DNA from: Bryobacter sp.
Lineage (GTDB): Bacteria; Acidobacteriota; Terriglobia; Bryobacterales; Bryobacteraceae
Length of the DNA stretch: 64,000 nucleotides
Assembly (NCBI GenBank): GCA_022843625.1
Contig: JALHNH010000008.1
Span: 124,001 to 188,000, forward strand
Direction: 5' to 3'
Both the position numbers and the translations under genes were made by a program. Below the pieces are notes generated by a model. The model made no database searches and was not told the DNA's origin. It was given only the letters and a program-made list of their open reading frames with translations. Positions 54,179 to 63,115 of the stretch are shown here, piece after piece. Position 1 is the first letter of the stretch, and each line of letters starts with the position of its first letter.

Positions 54179-54877
54179 ATGCCACAAACCAATGCCACCA
54201 CACCCGCGCCGGCAAAGCCCAAGCCTCCTGTAGCGCCCCCGCACTTGCAGGAAGGCGACATCTCCAAACTCGACTCCCAGGGCTTGCTGAAGATCCTCAC
54301 CGATGTGAGCAGCGAATTTCAAAAGGCCAAAGCTTGCCAGCGGGCCGGAGAATTAGGGGCCACTGCGGCAATCCCGGCTCTGGCCGCCCTCCTTGGCGAC
54401 GACAAGCTTGGCACTTACGCACGTTACGGCCTCGAACCGATGCACGTTCCAGCGGCGGACGAGGCATTGCGTAGCGCGCTCGCCAGGTTGAAAGGCAATT
54501 TGCTCATTGGAGTCATTGGGTCGATCGGTAAACGGAAAGATACGCTGGCCCTGCCGGCATTGATCAAGCTGATGCGAAGTACGGATGCCAGTGTTGCGCA
54601 GGCCGCGGTTGCGGCAATCGGCAATATCGGGACATCAGAATCTGCAAATGTTTTGCAGGCCTTTCTGCCCAAAGCTACAGGAATGATGAAGATTGTAGTC
54701 GCAGACGCAGCGCTCACCTGCGCCGAGCGCTTGCTCTCCGCAGGCAAGCGCGAGCAAGGCCTGGCCTTATATACATTTTTGAGCGGGCCAGATACTCCTC
54801 GTGCTGCCCGTCACGGCGCTATGAATGCGATTGTGCGGGAGGAAACCAGCCTTACTCGCCCGAGGACGGCTCTCTAG
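54179..54877 (+). CDS. HEAT-repeat protein
   Basis: A protein of 232 residues with a proline-rich N-terminus (APAKPKPPVAPP) and helical HEAT repeats (QRAGELGATAAIPALAALLGDD, ALPALIKLMRSTDASVAQAA). No enzymatic motif. The ATG at 54179 follows GAGGA; the longer reading from 54146 overlaps the oxidoreductase. HEAT proteins of this kind usually sit beside exported oxidoreductases and sugar-acting proteins and act as a scaffold. Base composition resembles the oxidoreductase, not the kinase region that follows, so the two probably moved together. Confidence 0.72.
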   Translation: MPQTNATTPAPAKPKPPVAPPHLQEGDISKLDSQGLLKILTDVSSEFQKAKACQRAGELGATAAIPALAALLGDDKLGTYARYGLEPMHVPAADEALRSALARLKGNLLIGVIGSIGKRKDTLALPALIKLMRSTDASVAQAAVAAIGNIGTSESANVLQAFLPKATGMMKIVVADAALTCAERLLSAGKREQGLALYTFLSGPDTPRAARHGAMNAIVREETSLTRPRTAL

Positions 54878-54902
54878 ATCTCCTGAAGCCGAGCTCAAGC
54901 CA

Positions 54903-54908
54903 TAATAT
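54903..54908 (+). promoter_or_regulatory. -10-like TAATAT for the sigma-kinase operon
   Basis: TAATAT lies 11 bases before the ATG at 54920, implying a leader of only a few bases. No ribosome-binding site and no clear -35. Confidence 0.35.
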
Positions 54909-54919
54909 TAAGCAGTCCC

Positions 54920-55498
54920 ATGGCCGCCCAAGAGCCTCAACCCATCACCGTCCTCCTACAGCAATGGCGCTCCGGCGACCCCTCCGCCCTCGCCGCCATC
55001 ACCCCCATCGTCTACGACGAACTCCGCCGCCTTGCCGCCAAATTCCTCGCCAAGGAATCCAACGCCCAAACCCTCCAGCCCACCGCCCTCCTCAACGAAG
55101 CTTACCTCCGCCTCGCCCAGCAACGCGATCAAAACTGGCAAAGCCGCGCGCATTTTTTCGGTATCGCAGCCCACCTCATGCGCAACATCCTCGTCGATCA
55201 CGCCCGCTCCAAACACCGCGCCAAACGTGGCGGCGGCGACATCAACTTCTCCCTCGACGAAGCCCTCACCGCAGACACCACAAAGCCGTCCCTACTCGTC
55301 GATCTCGACGACGCCCTCACAGAACTAGCCAAATTCGATCCCCGCAAATCCCAGGTCATCGAGATGCGCTACTTCGGCGGCATGAGCCTCGAAGAAACCG
55401 CCGAGGCCCTCGACATCTCCATCACCACTCTCGGTCGCGAGCAACGCCTCGCCCACGCCTGGATCAAACGCTACCTCGCAGGCGAATCAGGCGAATGA
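54920..55498 (+). CDS. ECF sigma factor (acidobacterial/planctomycete type)
   Basis: A 192-residue sigma-70 family factor of the ECF subgroup that co-occurs with Ser/Thr kinases. Region 2 is DELRRLAAKFLAKES with LNEAYLRLA; the linker holds HARSKHRAKRGGGD; region 4 is SQVIEMRYFGGMSLEETAEAL with ISITTLGREQRLAHAWIKRYL. The stop overlaps the kinase ATG (ATGA), so the pair should be made in fixed ratio, and phosphorylation may control the factor. Confidence 0.9.
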   Translation: MAAQEPQPITVLLQQWRSGDPSALAAITPIVYDELRRLAAKFLAKESNAQTLQPTALLNEAYLRLAQQRDQNWQSRAHFFGIAAHLMRNILVDHARSKHRAKRGGGDINFSLDEALTADTTKPSLLVDLDDALTELAKFDPRKSQVIEMRYFGGMSLEETAEALDISITTLGREQRLAHAWIKRYLAGESGE

Positions 55499-58071
55499 CT
55501 CCCGACCTCTGGCAGCAAATCGAAGCCGCCTTTAACCACGCCGCCGACCTCCCCATCGAGGCCCAACAAGACTACCTCAACCAACTCGACCCAACCATAA
55601 GGGCCGAAGTCGAGTCCCTCCTCAAAGCCGAATCCAACCCCCTAACGCTAACCAGCGAAATCGCCACCAACATCGCCGAGCTCCAACTCAACGATCCCCG
55701 GAACAACCAGCGCCTCGGCCCCTACCGCATCCTCGGCGAACTCGGCACCGGCGGTATGGGCAGCGTCTTCAAAGCCACTCGCGACGATGACGCTTACCAA
55801 AAAGTCGTAGCCATCAAGATCATTCGCGCCAACCTCGCGCACACCCAGCTCGAAGCCCGCTTCCGCGCCGAACGTCAAATCCTCGCCCAACTCGAACACC
55901 CCTATATTGCCCGCCTCATCGATGGCGGCACCCACGACAACCTTCCCTACATCGTCATGGAATTCATCGAAGGCCAGTCCATCGACGAATACGTCAAGCA
56001 AAACAAGCTCCCCACCAAAGACCGCCTCATCCTCTTCCGCAAAGTCTGCGAAGCCGTCCAGCACGCCCACGCCCGCCTCATCGTCCATCGCGACCTCAAG
56101 CCCGGCAACATCCTGGTCCTCCCCGACGGCACACCCAAGCTCCTCGACTTCGGCATCGCCAAACTCCTCGATCAGGAAACCCCCGAAGGCCCGCTCACCC
56201 AAACTGGCTGGCTCCTCATGACGCCCGATTACGCCAGCCCCGAACAAGTCCGCGGAGAAACTATCACCGTCGCCTCCGACGTCTACTCCCTTGCCGTAAT
56301 CCTCTACGAGTTACTAACTGGCGAGCGCCCCTACAAACTCAAAAACTACTCTCCCTCCGAGATTCAAGACCTTGTCTGCTCCCAGGCAGTCCAGGCCCCC
56401 TCCAGTCGCGTAACCAGAGCCTCCAAACTCCGCCGCCAACTCGAAGGCGATCTCGACAACGTCATCCTCATGGCCCTCCGCAAAGAGCCCGAGCGCCGCT
56501 ACCAATCCGTCGAGCAATTCTCAGAAGACCTCCGCCGCCACCTCATCGGAGAAACCGTCAGCGCCCGCCCGGACACCTTCATCTACCGCTCCTCCAAATT
56601 CGTCAAACGCAACTCCCTCGCCGTAGGCCTCGCCGTGGTCCTCCTCATCTCGATCCTCACCGGCGCCGCCCTCGTCTATCGCGAAGGCCTACGCGCCCAG
56701 CGCCGCTTCACCCAGGTCCGCGCCATCGCCAACCGCGTCCTCACAGAATTCGACCCCGAAGCCTCCAAACTCCCCAATTCCACCAAACTCCGCGCCTCCA
56801 TGGTCCGCGCCTCCATGGAATATCTCGACAGCCTCGCCGCCGAAACAACGAACGACCCGGACCTCCAATACGAGGTGGCCTTCTCCTACTCCCGCGTCGG
56901 CGACACCCTCGGCTATCCACGAAACGCCAACCTCAACCAACCCTTCGAAGCCGCCATCGCCTACAACAAGGCCATCGATCTCTGCAAGAATCTCTCGACG
57001 CAAAAATCCCGTGAGCTCCTCGCCTACCTCTACGCTCACTACGCAACCTTGGTCCCGCGTCTTGGCAAATCAGATCAGTCCAGCCTCTACTTTGAAAAAG
57101 CCCTTGCCCTCATCAAGGACGCAAGCCCTAACACCGTCTTTGAAGTCCGTTACGGCTACTCCCAGCAGCTTCACCTTCAAGGCGATCTGGATCGCGCCCT
57201 CGCCCTCCTCCTCCCGGCCCTCGATAACCCCAATCCGCAAATTTCGATGAACCTCTGTCTGCTTGCCTCCAGGATCGAATCCAGTCGCGGTAACTTAACC
57301 CAGGCCATCGACTATATTGAGCATGGGCTCGCCACCAGCAAGCGCTCCGGCCGCGATTCGGTCGGCTTAGAGCGCGTAGCTGCGATCCTCCTCAACGAAC
57401 GCGGAAGGTTAGCCCATTCCAGGTCTCGACCCAGTCAATGGCGACCCTGCGAAGCCCTCACTTACCTCACAGAATCTTCAGCCGTCGATCTCAAACTTGC
57501 GAATATCGAAAGCTCAATCACCCGAACTGCCATCAACGCGATTGACACTCTGCAAGAACTCGCTGTTGCCCAAACAGACTGCGATCCTGGGAAGCAATCG
57601 GAAACCTTAGCTCAACTCAGATCTCTGTTCGCCAGGATAAAACTGGTTCCAGCCTATGCTGAGGCCGTTGCTTCAACAAATCTCCTCCTTCAAAACCAGC
57701 CAGACCAGGCACTGACTTTGATTACTCCCTATCTCAAGGAATCCAAACCGCAATTCGACATCATGCTCATTGCAGGGCAAATCTATCTCGCACTCCATCG
57801 TCCAGCCGACGCGATTGACACCCTCGAACCCACTCTCAAAATGATGATCGCCGAGGGCCGGCGCAAGTCTCTCGACGCCATTCTCAATCGCGAGCGATCC
57901 CTCCCCGCCTCTCTCTTCCTCGGCGACGCATACCAACAACTCAACAAAACAAACGAAGCCAAAGCCATCTGGCGCGCTGCTCTCGATCTAGCCCCCAAAG
58001 TCTCCGCCCCCTACCCACCAGCCCCTTCCACCCTCCACTGGCGCAATCAAATACAATCCCGGCTCGATTGA
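55495..58071 (+). CDS. Membrane-anchored Ser/Thr protein kinase with TPR-like sensor
   Basis: A protein of 858 residues. A short helical lead (about 1-60) precedes the kinase domain from about 73: glycine loop GTGGMGSVFKA, catalytic HRDLKPGN (Asp at about 200) and DFGIAKLL, all intact. A juxtamembrane region leads to one membrane segment (about 375-395), and the rest is an extracytoplasmic region of TPR-like helices. It senses something outside and signals by phosphorylation, probably towards the co-encoded sigma factor. The open frame runs upstream to 54964 in a different frame of the sigma gene, and only the ATG at 55495 is plausible. Confidence 0.9.
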   Translation: MTPDLWQQIEAAFNHAADLPIEAQQDYLNQLDPTIRAEVESLLKAESNPLTLTSEIATNIAELQLNDPRNNQRLGPYRILGELGTGGMGSVFKATRDDDAYQKVVAIKIIRANLAHTQLEARFRAERQILAQLEHPYIARLIDGGTHDNLPYIVMEFIEGQSIDEYVKQNKLPTKDRLILFRKVCEAVQHAHARLIVHRDLKPGNILVLPDGTPKLLDFGIAKLLDQETPEGPLTQTGWLLMTPDYASPEQVRGETITVASDVYSLAVILYELLTGERPYKLKNYSPSEIQDLVCSQAVQAPSSRVTRASKLRRQLEGDLDNVILMALRKEPERRYQSVEQFSEDLRRHLIGETVSARPDTFIYRSSKFVKRNSLAVGLAVVLLISILTGAALVYREGLRAQRRFTQVRAIANRVLTEFDPEASKLPNSTKLRASMVRASMEYLDSLAAETTNDPDLQYEVAFSYSRVGDTLGYPRNANLNQPFEAAIAYNKAIDLCKNLSTQKSRELLAYLYAHYATLVPRLGKSDQSSLYFEKALALIKDASPNTVFEVRYGYSQQLHLQGDLDRALALLLPALDNPNPQISMNLCLLASRIESSRGNLTQAIDYIEHGLATSKRSGRDSVGLERVAAILLNERGRLAHSRSRPSQWRPCEALTYLTESSAVDLKLANIESSITRTAINAIDTLQELAVAQTDCDPGKQSETLAQLRSLFARIKLVPAYAEAVASTNLLLQNQPDQALTLITPYLKESKPQFDIMLIAGQIYLALHRPADAIDTLEPTLKMMIAEGRRKSLDAILNRERSLPASLFLGDAYQQLNKTNEAKAIWRAALDLAPKVSAPYPPAPSTLHWRNQIQSRLD

Positions 58072-58104
58072 TCGATTCCACAATCAAACAGCGCCATACC
58101 TCAT

Positions 58105-59025
58105 ATGCCCCGTATGGCTTTGCTTCTGTCCATCCTCACCCTCGGCTGCTTCAAGCAAAAAGCCGTCACCGTCGACTTCGGCCTCGGCTCCCTCACCCTC
58201 CACAAGGACTTCCGCTTCGAGCCCCGCGAAATCCAGCGCGAACCCGATAGCGTCCGCTTCGCCTTCACCCGCGTTAACGACACACACATCAACGGCACAA
58301 CCTCCTACGCAGAAAAACTTGTGGTCTCCCACCTCGCTCCAGACCTCGATCCCCAAATCTTCCGTAAACTTCTCAACACCGGCCACTTCGACGCCCTCTC
58401 CACCAAACAGCCCTACTCCATCGAACAAGAAGACAACCTCGAATTCCAGATCTCTCCCACCCAATACGAGCGCCACCCGGTAAGCGAACGAGCCATCGTC
58501 ATCCGCCTCATCGATATCCCCAACCGCCGCGTCATCGCCTGGTACGGTTACGCTAAACGCTACAAAGTCCCCGAAGCCAAAACATATCTCAAGCAAATCC
58601 TCGCCTCCCTGACAATCGATGAACAAATCGATGCCCGCTTCGCCGACTACAAAAAGTGGCAAGGCAACGGCTGGATGGATGCCTACTTCGACAACCGCGA
58701 TCGCTTTGCCGAAGCCCTCGACATCCTCGGGCTCACCACCCCCTTCCAGCAATACATCGGCGATGTCTCAAACTGGGAATCCAAAGACAACTGGCACGTC
58801 GCCATCGATGGCGACCGTCCTTCCCTCATCCACCTCGTCCAGACCAACACCCAGCAACCCTGCTCCACCATCAACGAAATCTCACCCATCCTCCGCCGCT
58901 CTTTTCAGGACCTGCTCGCCAAACAAAAGTCTACAAATTGTTTTCAAGTCCACCACTTCAACCTCTGGCAAAAACTTCCAGAAGCTGGCAACCCCATCGC
59001 CAACTGGGTCAAATCCATCCGCTAA
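58105..59025 (+). CDS. Exported or lipoprotein-like protein of unknown function
   Basis: A 306-residue protein with a short hydrophobic N-terminus and a possible lipobox (ILTLGC). The body is mixed alpha/beta without a recognised domain; YFDNRDRFAEALDILGL is a probable helix. It lies 33 bases after the kinase stop on the same strand and is followed in the same reading frame by the start-less membrane protein. It may be the extracytoplasmic ligand or target of the kinase; that is a guess from position. Confidence 0.6.
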   Translation: MPRMALLLSILTLGCFKQKAVTVDFGLGSLTLHKDFRFEPREIQREPDSVRFAFTRVNDTHINGTTSYAEKLVVSHLAPDLDPQIFRKLLNTGHFDALSTKQPYSIEQEDNLEFQISPTQYERHPVSERAIVIRLIDIPNRRVIAWYGYAKRYKVPEAKTYLKQILASLTIDEQIDARFADYKKWQGNGWMDAYFDNRDRFAEALDILGLTTPFQQYIGDVSNWESKDNWHVAIDGDRPSLIHLVQTNTQQPCSTINEISPILRRSFQDLLAKQKSTNCFQVHHFNLWQKLPEAGNPIANWVKSIR

Positions 59026-59034
59026 CATAAAGGC

Positions 59035-59790
59035 ATAAGCGCGCAGTACCTCAATTCGAAACCGCTTTGGTCCTGGCCCCATCTCCTCGGCCTCGATGCT
59101 CCCGTTGTTGCCATCGTCTGGCACAGCCTCGTCTCAAAAAACCTCCAGCCAATCCCCAACCACTACACTTGGGCGCTCGGCCTCAGCGTCTGGACCATCT
59201 ACCTCCTCGACCGCCTCCTCGATTCGCGCCACGCACCCTCTCCGCACGAGCCTCTCCGCCATTCCTTCACTCGGCAGGCACGCCTTCCCCTGTCCATCCT
59301 TGCTGCGGCCAACCTCATCGCCCTGACCCAACTCGGCCCCCTTCCCATCCTCCCGGCCCTTCCCATCCTCGCCGCCCTCGCCCTCTACTTCCTCGCCGTC
59401 CACGCCACCCGCGTCCGCCTCCCTAAAGAACTCGCCGTCGCCACCATCTTCGCCCTCGGCGTCTCCATCCCCATCCACCCCTTCCCCTTCACTCTCGACT
59501 TCCTCTTTCTCTGCTTCTGGAACTGTGCCGCCATCGAATTCTGGGAGCAAGGCCCCTCTCGCCTCCACCCCATCTCCGCCTTCCTCGCCCGCTATCTCCC
59601 GCAGTCCGCTCTCATCGCCGCAGCTATCTGCCTCGTCTGCGCTCCCATCTTCAACCCGGTCGTTCAACTCACACTCGCCATTACCTTCCTGCTCTGCGCC
59701 GCCCTCGCCCTCCATGTCCGTCAACTATCCCCGTTAGCCCTGCGCATCTTCGCAGACCTCATTCTCCTTACACCCCTCCTCGTCCTATGA
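59035..59790 (+). CDS. Multi-pass membrane protein with UbiA-like DRxxD segment, no canonical start
   Basis: An open frame of about 250 codons runs from directly after the TAA at 59023-59025 to the TGA at 59788-59790. It encodes a hydrophobic protein with about seven membrane segments and the early segment VWTIYLLDRLLDSRH, which resembles the polar Asp motif of UbiA-type prenyltransferases. Codon use is that of genuine genes. The whole frame contains no ATG, GTG or TTG; I place the start at ATA 59035 (ISAQYLNSKPLW) as the best guess, since ATG-to-ATA would be one base change. The stop overlaps the methyltransferase ATG (ATGA). Confidence 0.62.
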   Translation: MSAQYLNSKPLWSWPHLLGLDAPVVAIVWHSLVSKNLQPIPNHYTWALGLSVWTIYLLDRLLDSRHAPSPHEPLRHSFTRQARLPLSILAAANLIALTQLGPLPILPALPILAALALYFLAVHATRVRLPKELAVATIFALGVSIPIHPFPFTLDFLFLCFWNCAAIEFWEQGPSRLHPISAFLARYLPQSALIAAAICLVCAPIFNPVVQLTLAITFLLCAALALHVRQLSPLALRIFADLILLTPLLVL

Positions 59791-60419
59791 ACTGCGACCG
59801 CATCGCTCCCTACTACAAACTACTGGAATCTCTCACCTTTGGGAATTGCCTCGAGCGTACTCGCACTCACTTCCTTCCCCACCTCCAGACAAAACAACGC
59901 ATCCTCCTTCTCGGCGACGGCGATGGCCGCTTCCTCGCCCAGTTTCTCCTCCTAAACCCCACCGCCACCATAGACTCCTACGACCTCTCCGCCGGCATGA
60001 TCCATCAGGCCAAATCCCGCACCACCAGCCCCCGTGTCCACTTCCACCATCAGGACATCACCACCGCCGTTTTGCCCCACCAAGCCTACGACGCCATCGT
60101 CGCTAATTTCTTCTTCGATTGCTTCGATACATCCCAGCTCACAACTCTGATCCTATCCCTAAAACAATCAGCCCAGCCAGCCTGCCTCTGGCTCATCAGC
60201 GATTTCGCGATTCCCGCCACCCAACCTCTCAAACTTATGGCTACCCTTCTCACCCGCTTCCTCTACCTCTGCTTCGCCCTCACCACCGGTCTCAAGCAAA
60301 GGCAACTCCCCAAATACCATCAAGCCCTCCAGAAAAGCGGGCTCAGCCTCACCCACCGCGAAGACTTTCTCTCAGCCATCCTCACCACCCGTCTCTATCG
60401 GCATACCCTAGAACTATGA
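59787..60419 (+). CDS. Class I SAM-dependent methyltransferase
   Basis: A 210-residue enzyme with motif I as ILLLGDGDGRFL, the strand-2 acidic YDLSAGM, HHQDITTA and YDAIVANFFFDCF. The sequence resembles small lipid- or quinone-modifying methyltransferases. The middle contains a hydrophobic stretch (LLTRFLYLCFALTTGL) that may bind membrane lipid. It is coupled by ATGA overlaps on both sides, to the UbiA-like membrane protein before it and the antiporter after it, suggesting a shared lipid or quinone theme (inference). Confidence 0.8.
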   Translation: MNCDRIAPYYKLLESLTFGNCLERTRTHFLPHLQTKQRILLLGDGDGRFLAQFLLLNPTATIDSYDLSAGMIHQAKSRTTSPRVHFHHQDITTAVLPHQAYDAIVANFFFDCFDTSQLTTLILSLKQSAQPACLWLISDFAIPATQPLKLMATLLTRFLYLCFALTTGLKQRQLPKYHQALQKSGLSLTHREDFLSAILTTRLYRHTLEL

Positions 60420-61972
60420 CCACCACGGCTATCGTCGAGCTCTTCCTCCTTCTCCTCCTCGCCATCTCAGCCGTAGCCCTCATCACCAGCCGCTGGAAGA
60501 TCCCTTACACCATCGCCCTCGTCTTCGCCGGCTTCGCGATAGACCTCTTCCATGTCCCTATCAAAGAAGTAGTCGGCAACGCCCAGCTCCTCACTCCAGA
60601 AATCATCTTTGTCCTCTTTCTGCCTGCACTCCTCTTTGAATCCGCCCTCAACATCGAAATCTCCCAGCTCCGCAAAAACTTCTGGCCCATCATTCTGCTC
60701 GCCATCATTGGCGTGGCTGCAGCCAGTGCCATAACCGGCTTCGCCGTCCACCAGCTCCTCGGCCTCCCCATCCTCACCGCCCTCCTCTTTGGCGCTCTCA
60801 TCTCCGCCACAGACCCCATCGCCGTCATCGCCCTCTTCCGCGACCTTGGGGTCAACAAACGCCTCGCCGTCATCGTCGAAGGCGAAAGCCTGTTCAACGA
60901 CGGTACTGCCGCCGTTGCCTTCCAGCTCATCCTCGCCGGCATTCTCACCAGCCAATTTGACGCCGTAACCGGTACCGGCACCTTCCTTCTGGTTGTCATC
61001 GGCGGCGCCGCAATCGGCCTCCTCATCGGCTATTCCGCCAGCAAAATCACTGCTTTCGTCGACGAGCCCCGCATCGAAATCACTCTCACCACAATCGTTG
61101 CCTACAGCTCATACCTGGCCGCAGAACACTTCCACGTCTCCGGCGTCATCGCCACTGTCGTCGCTGGTCTCGTCGTCGGCAACTACGGCGTTCAGGCAGG
61201 CATGAGCCCACGCACCCGCGTCGCCGTCTGGCACTTCTGGGAATACGTCGCCTTTCTCGTCAACTCCCTTGTCTTCCTGCTCATCGGAATCGAAGTCCAC
61301 GTCAGCACCATCTTCGAATCCTGGTGGACCATCCTCATCGCCACAGCCGCCGTCCTCCTCGGCCGCATCCTCGTCGTCTACGTTCTAAGTCCCCTCAGTG
61401 GCCGCTTCGGAGAACCGATTCCCTCCCGCTGGAACCCAGTCCTCGTCTGGGGCGGCCTCCACGGCAGCGTATCGATTGCCCTCGCCCTCAGCCTCCCTCA
61501 AAACTTCCCGCACCGCGAAACCCTCCTCACGTTATGCTTCGGCGTAGTCTCTTTCTCAATCGTGGTCCAGGGCCTCACCATGAAGCCGCTTCTCAAAGCC
61601 CTCGGCCTTCTCGTCCACGAAGATGAATCCTATGCAACCAACAAAGCTCGCCAGCTCACCCTCTCCGCCGCCCGCAACGAGCTTGACCATCTCAACCAGA
61701 TGCACGCCGTCTCCCCAGCCGTCTACGACAAGCTGACAAAGGACCTCGAGCAAAAAGCCAGCAATCTAGCCGCAAGCATCGAAGCCGTCCAGCAATCCAC
61801 TCCAGCCCTGATCGACGAAGAAATCCGCCAGGCCAAACTCCGGCTCCTCTCCGCCGAGCGAGCCGCCCTCCAGCGCGGCGTCATCGAAGGCCTCATTTCA
61901 AACGAAGTCAACGAAACCCTGCTAGCAGAATCCGCCGAAGACCTCGACCGCCTCTCCCGCAACCAACACTAA
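60416..61972 (+). CDS. CPA1-family Na+/H+ antiporter
   Basis: A protein of 518 residues with about 12 membrane segments. The CPA1 ion-site motifs are visible: GALISATDPIAVIALFRDLG and VEGESLFNDGTAAVAF. A C-terminal cytoplasmic helical region of about 110 residues follows, rich in Glu and Arg (LDHLNQMHAVSPAVYDKL). It exchanges Na+ or K+ for H+ across the inner membrane. The open frame runs upstream to 60119, but the ATG at 60416 begins the first membrane segment. It converges with the next gene, overlapping by 4 bases. Confidence 0.92.
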   Translation: MTTTAIVELFLLLLLAISAVALITSRWKIPYTIALVFAGFAIDLFHVPIKEVVGNAQLLTPEIIFVLFLPALLFESALNIEISQLRKNFWPIILLAIIGVAAASAITGFAVHQLLGLPILTALLFGALISATDPIAVIALFRDLGVNKRLAVIVEGESLFNDGTAAVAFQLILAGILTSQFDAVTGTGTFLLVVIGGAAIGLLIGYSASKITAFVDEPRIEITLTTIVAYSSYLAAEHFHVSGVIATVVAGLVVGNYGVQAGMSPRTRVAVWHFWEYVAFLVNSLVFLLIGIEVHVSTIFESWWTILIATAAVLLGRILVVYVLSPLSGRFGEPIPSRWNPVLVWGGLHGSVSIALALSLPQNFPHRETLLTLCFGVVSFSIVVQGLTMKPLLKALGLLVHEDESYATNKARQLTLSAARNELDHLNQMHAVSPAVYDKLTKDLEQKASNLAASIEAVQQSTPALIDEEIRQAKLRLLSAERAALQRGVIEGLISNEVNETLLAESAEDLDRLSRNQH

Positions 61973-62521
61973 CTCCACCGCCACACAACAACACTTCCAG
62001 CCAAGGCTACGACGGCAAGCCGTAAGTCCCACCATCGCCAGCGCTGGCTGCGTTCATACACAGCCCAGGCCGCCTCAAGCCCTTCCACTCTTCTATCACC
62101 GACACTTCCACTCACCGCATCCACATAAAAGTAACGGCTAGCCTCGCCATCCTCCTGCGTCATCCCCGCAATCCACTTGTCGCCCACCCTCAAACCCCGC
62201 ACCGGAAAAGCAACCACAACACCATACGACCGCAACATCCCCCGATCCGGAGTAGAAGGGAAAAGCAATTGATAACCAGGCAAAACTTCGCAACGAGCAA
62301 TATTCCCAAACCCCAAATTGCGATCGAGAAAACGATGCCCAAAGTGCAAATACGCAAAAAAAACAAACCCCAAGCCAAGCCAGTATCAATACCGTCCTTT
62401 TAGCCCCGGGCCGAATCCAAGCCCAGACCCCGGCGGATGCGATCAGGCCTGTCAATACGAATTGCCACTTCACATTAGCCGTTCCCATTTCCCCAGGGAA
62501 CGCTTTTGCAATCGAGCTCAC
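61969..62521 (-). pseudogene. Membrane protein gene split by a frameshift at an A8/T8 run
   Basis: Two minus-strand frames fit together. The upstream frame (GTG 62521, or ATG 62488) encodes membrane segments (VKWQFVLTGLIASAGVWAW, RTVLILAWLGVCFF); the downstream frame, readable alone from TTG 62373, encodes FAYLHFGHRFLDRNLGFG and a C-terminal part with a last hydrophobic helix. They join if the run of eight A at 62356-62363 (eight T on the coding strand) had seven. The merged protein would be about 183 residues, of unknown function. It may be a sequencing error, slippage or a true lesion. Confidence 0.55.
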
Positions 62522-62670
62522 CCTCGATTTTGCATACTACCTCTATCAGTATCCAAGGCCCCAAACCCTCCAGCAAACGCATAGACCATAGCCGATCGAA
62601 TCTTACCCTTACAACACCCTCGACAATCCGTGCTGAAGCTCGACCCCACCTCTCCGAACAATCTCCTAAA

Positions 62671-62715
62671 AACAAAAAAGTGAGTTTTGCCCAGCAACCA
62701 CTGGACAAAACTCAC
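62671..62715 (-). terminator. Intrinsic terminator of the gene at 62736-63062
   Basis: On the minus strand GTGAGTTTTG pairs perfectly with CAAAACTCAC (62706-62715 with 62680-62689), with an inner CCAG/CTGG extension and a six-base loop, followed by TTTTTTGTT. This is a textbook rho-independent terminator 21 bases after the stop. Confidence 0.88.
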
Positions 62716-62735
62716 ATCGAGGAAATGCACCAACC

Positions 62736-63062
62736 TTACTCAACTTCTTTCTGTACCGACTTCTCCGCCAGGCGCAATTCCTTAGCCATGAGTTCCCTGG
62801 CTTCGGCCGCCGCTCTCCTTGCCTGCATCGCCTTTGCCCGTTCGTGGTTGGCCGGTCCCTGCGCCATCGCTGGCCACTTGTTGGCTAAAGGGCTCTTCTC
62901 GGCCGCCTTTGCCAGACGATCCGCCTCAGCCTCGTGTTTCTGTGCTTTCAGCTCCAGTTCCGCTGCACGAGTCTCGTGCTTCTTCGCCACACTGGCATGG
63001 TCCGCAGCTATCATTAGGCCAGCCGCCAGGCTTACTAGAATCACAACAAGTATCTGTTTCAT
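62736..63062 (-). CDS. Small exported helical protein
   Basis: A 108-residue protein with a signal peptide (MKQILVVILVSLAAGLMIAA) and an alanine-, lysine- and glutamate-rich mature part that is almost wholly helical (ELELKAQKHEAEADRLAKAAEK). It resembles exported coiled-coil stress proteins. The gene is monocistronic: a strong terminator lies behind it, and a 53-base gap separates it from the response regulator in front. Function unknown. Confidence 0.72.
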   Translation of the reverse strand: MKQILVVILVSLAAGLMIAADHASVAKKHETRAAELELKAQKHEAEADRLAKAAEKSPLANKWPAMAQGPANHERAKAMQARRAAAEARELMAKELRLAEKSVQKEVE

Positions 63063-63115
63063 GACTCCATTAAGCCTCAGAACCCCCTCCCTTCAACATC
63101 CGTAAAATTACGGAC

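Noticed and set aside
54964..55494. Upstream extension of the Ser/Thr kinase
   Set aside because: It lies inside the sigma factor gene and has Arg/Pro-rich noise; the ATG at 55495 overlaps the sigma stop.
60119..60415. Upstream extension of the Na+/H+ antiporter
   Set aside because: It is a frame shadow of the methyltransferase gene.
62680..62715. Hairpin considered as an sRNA
   Set aside because: Position directly behind a minus-strand gene and the following T6 run make it a terminator.
62506..63105. Plus-strand ORF of 199 codons
   Set aside because: It is antisense to a gene with a signal peptide and a strong minus-strand terminator; its Ala/Ser-rich translation has no domain.
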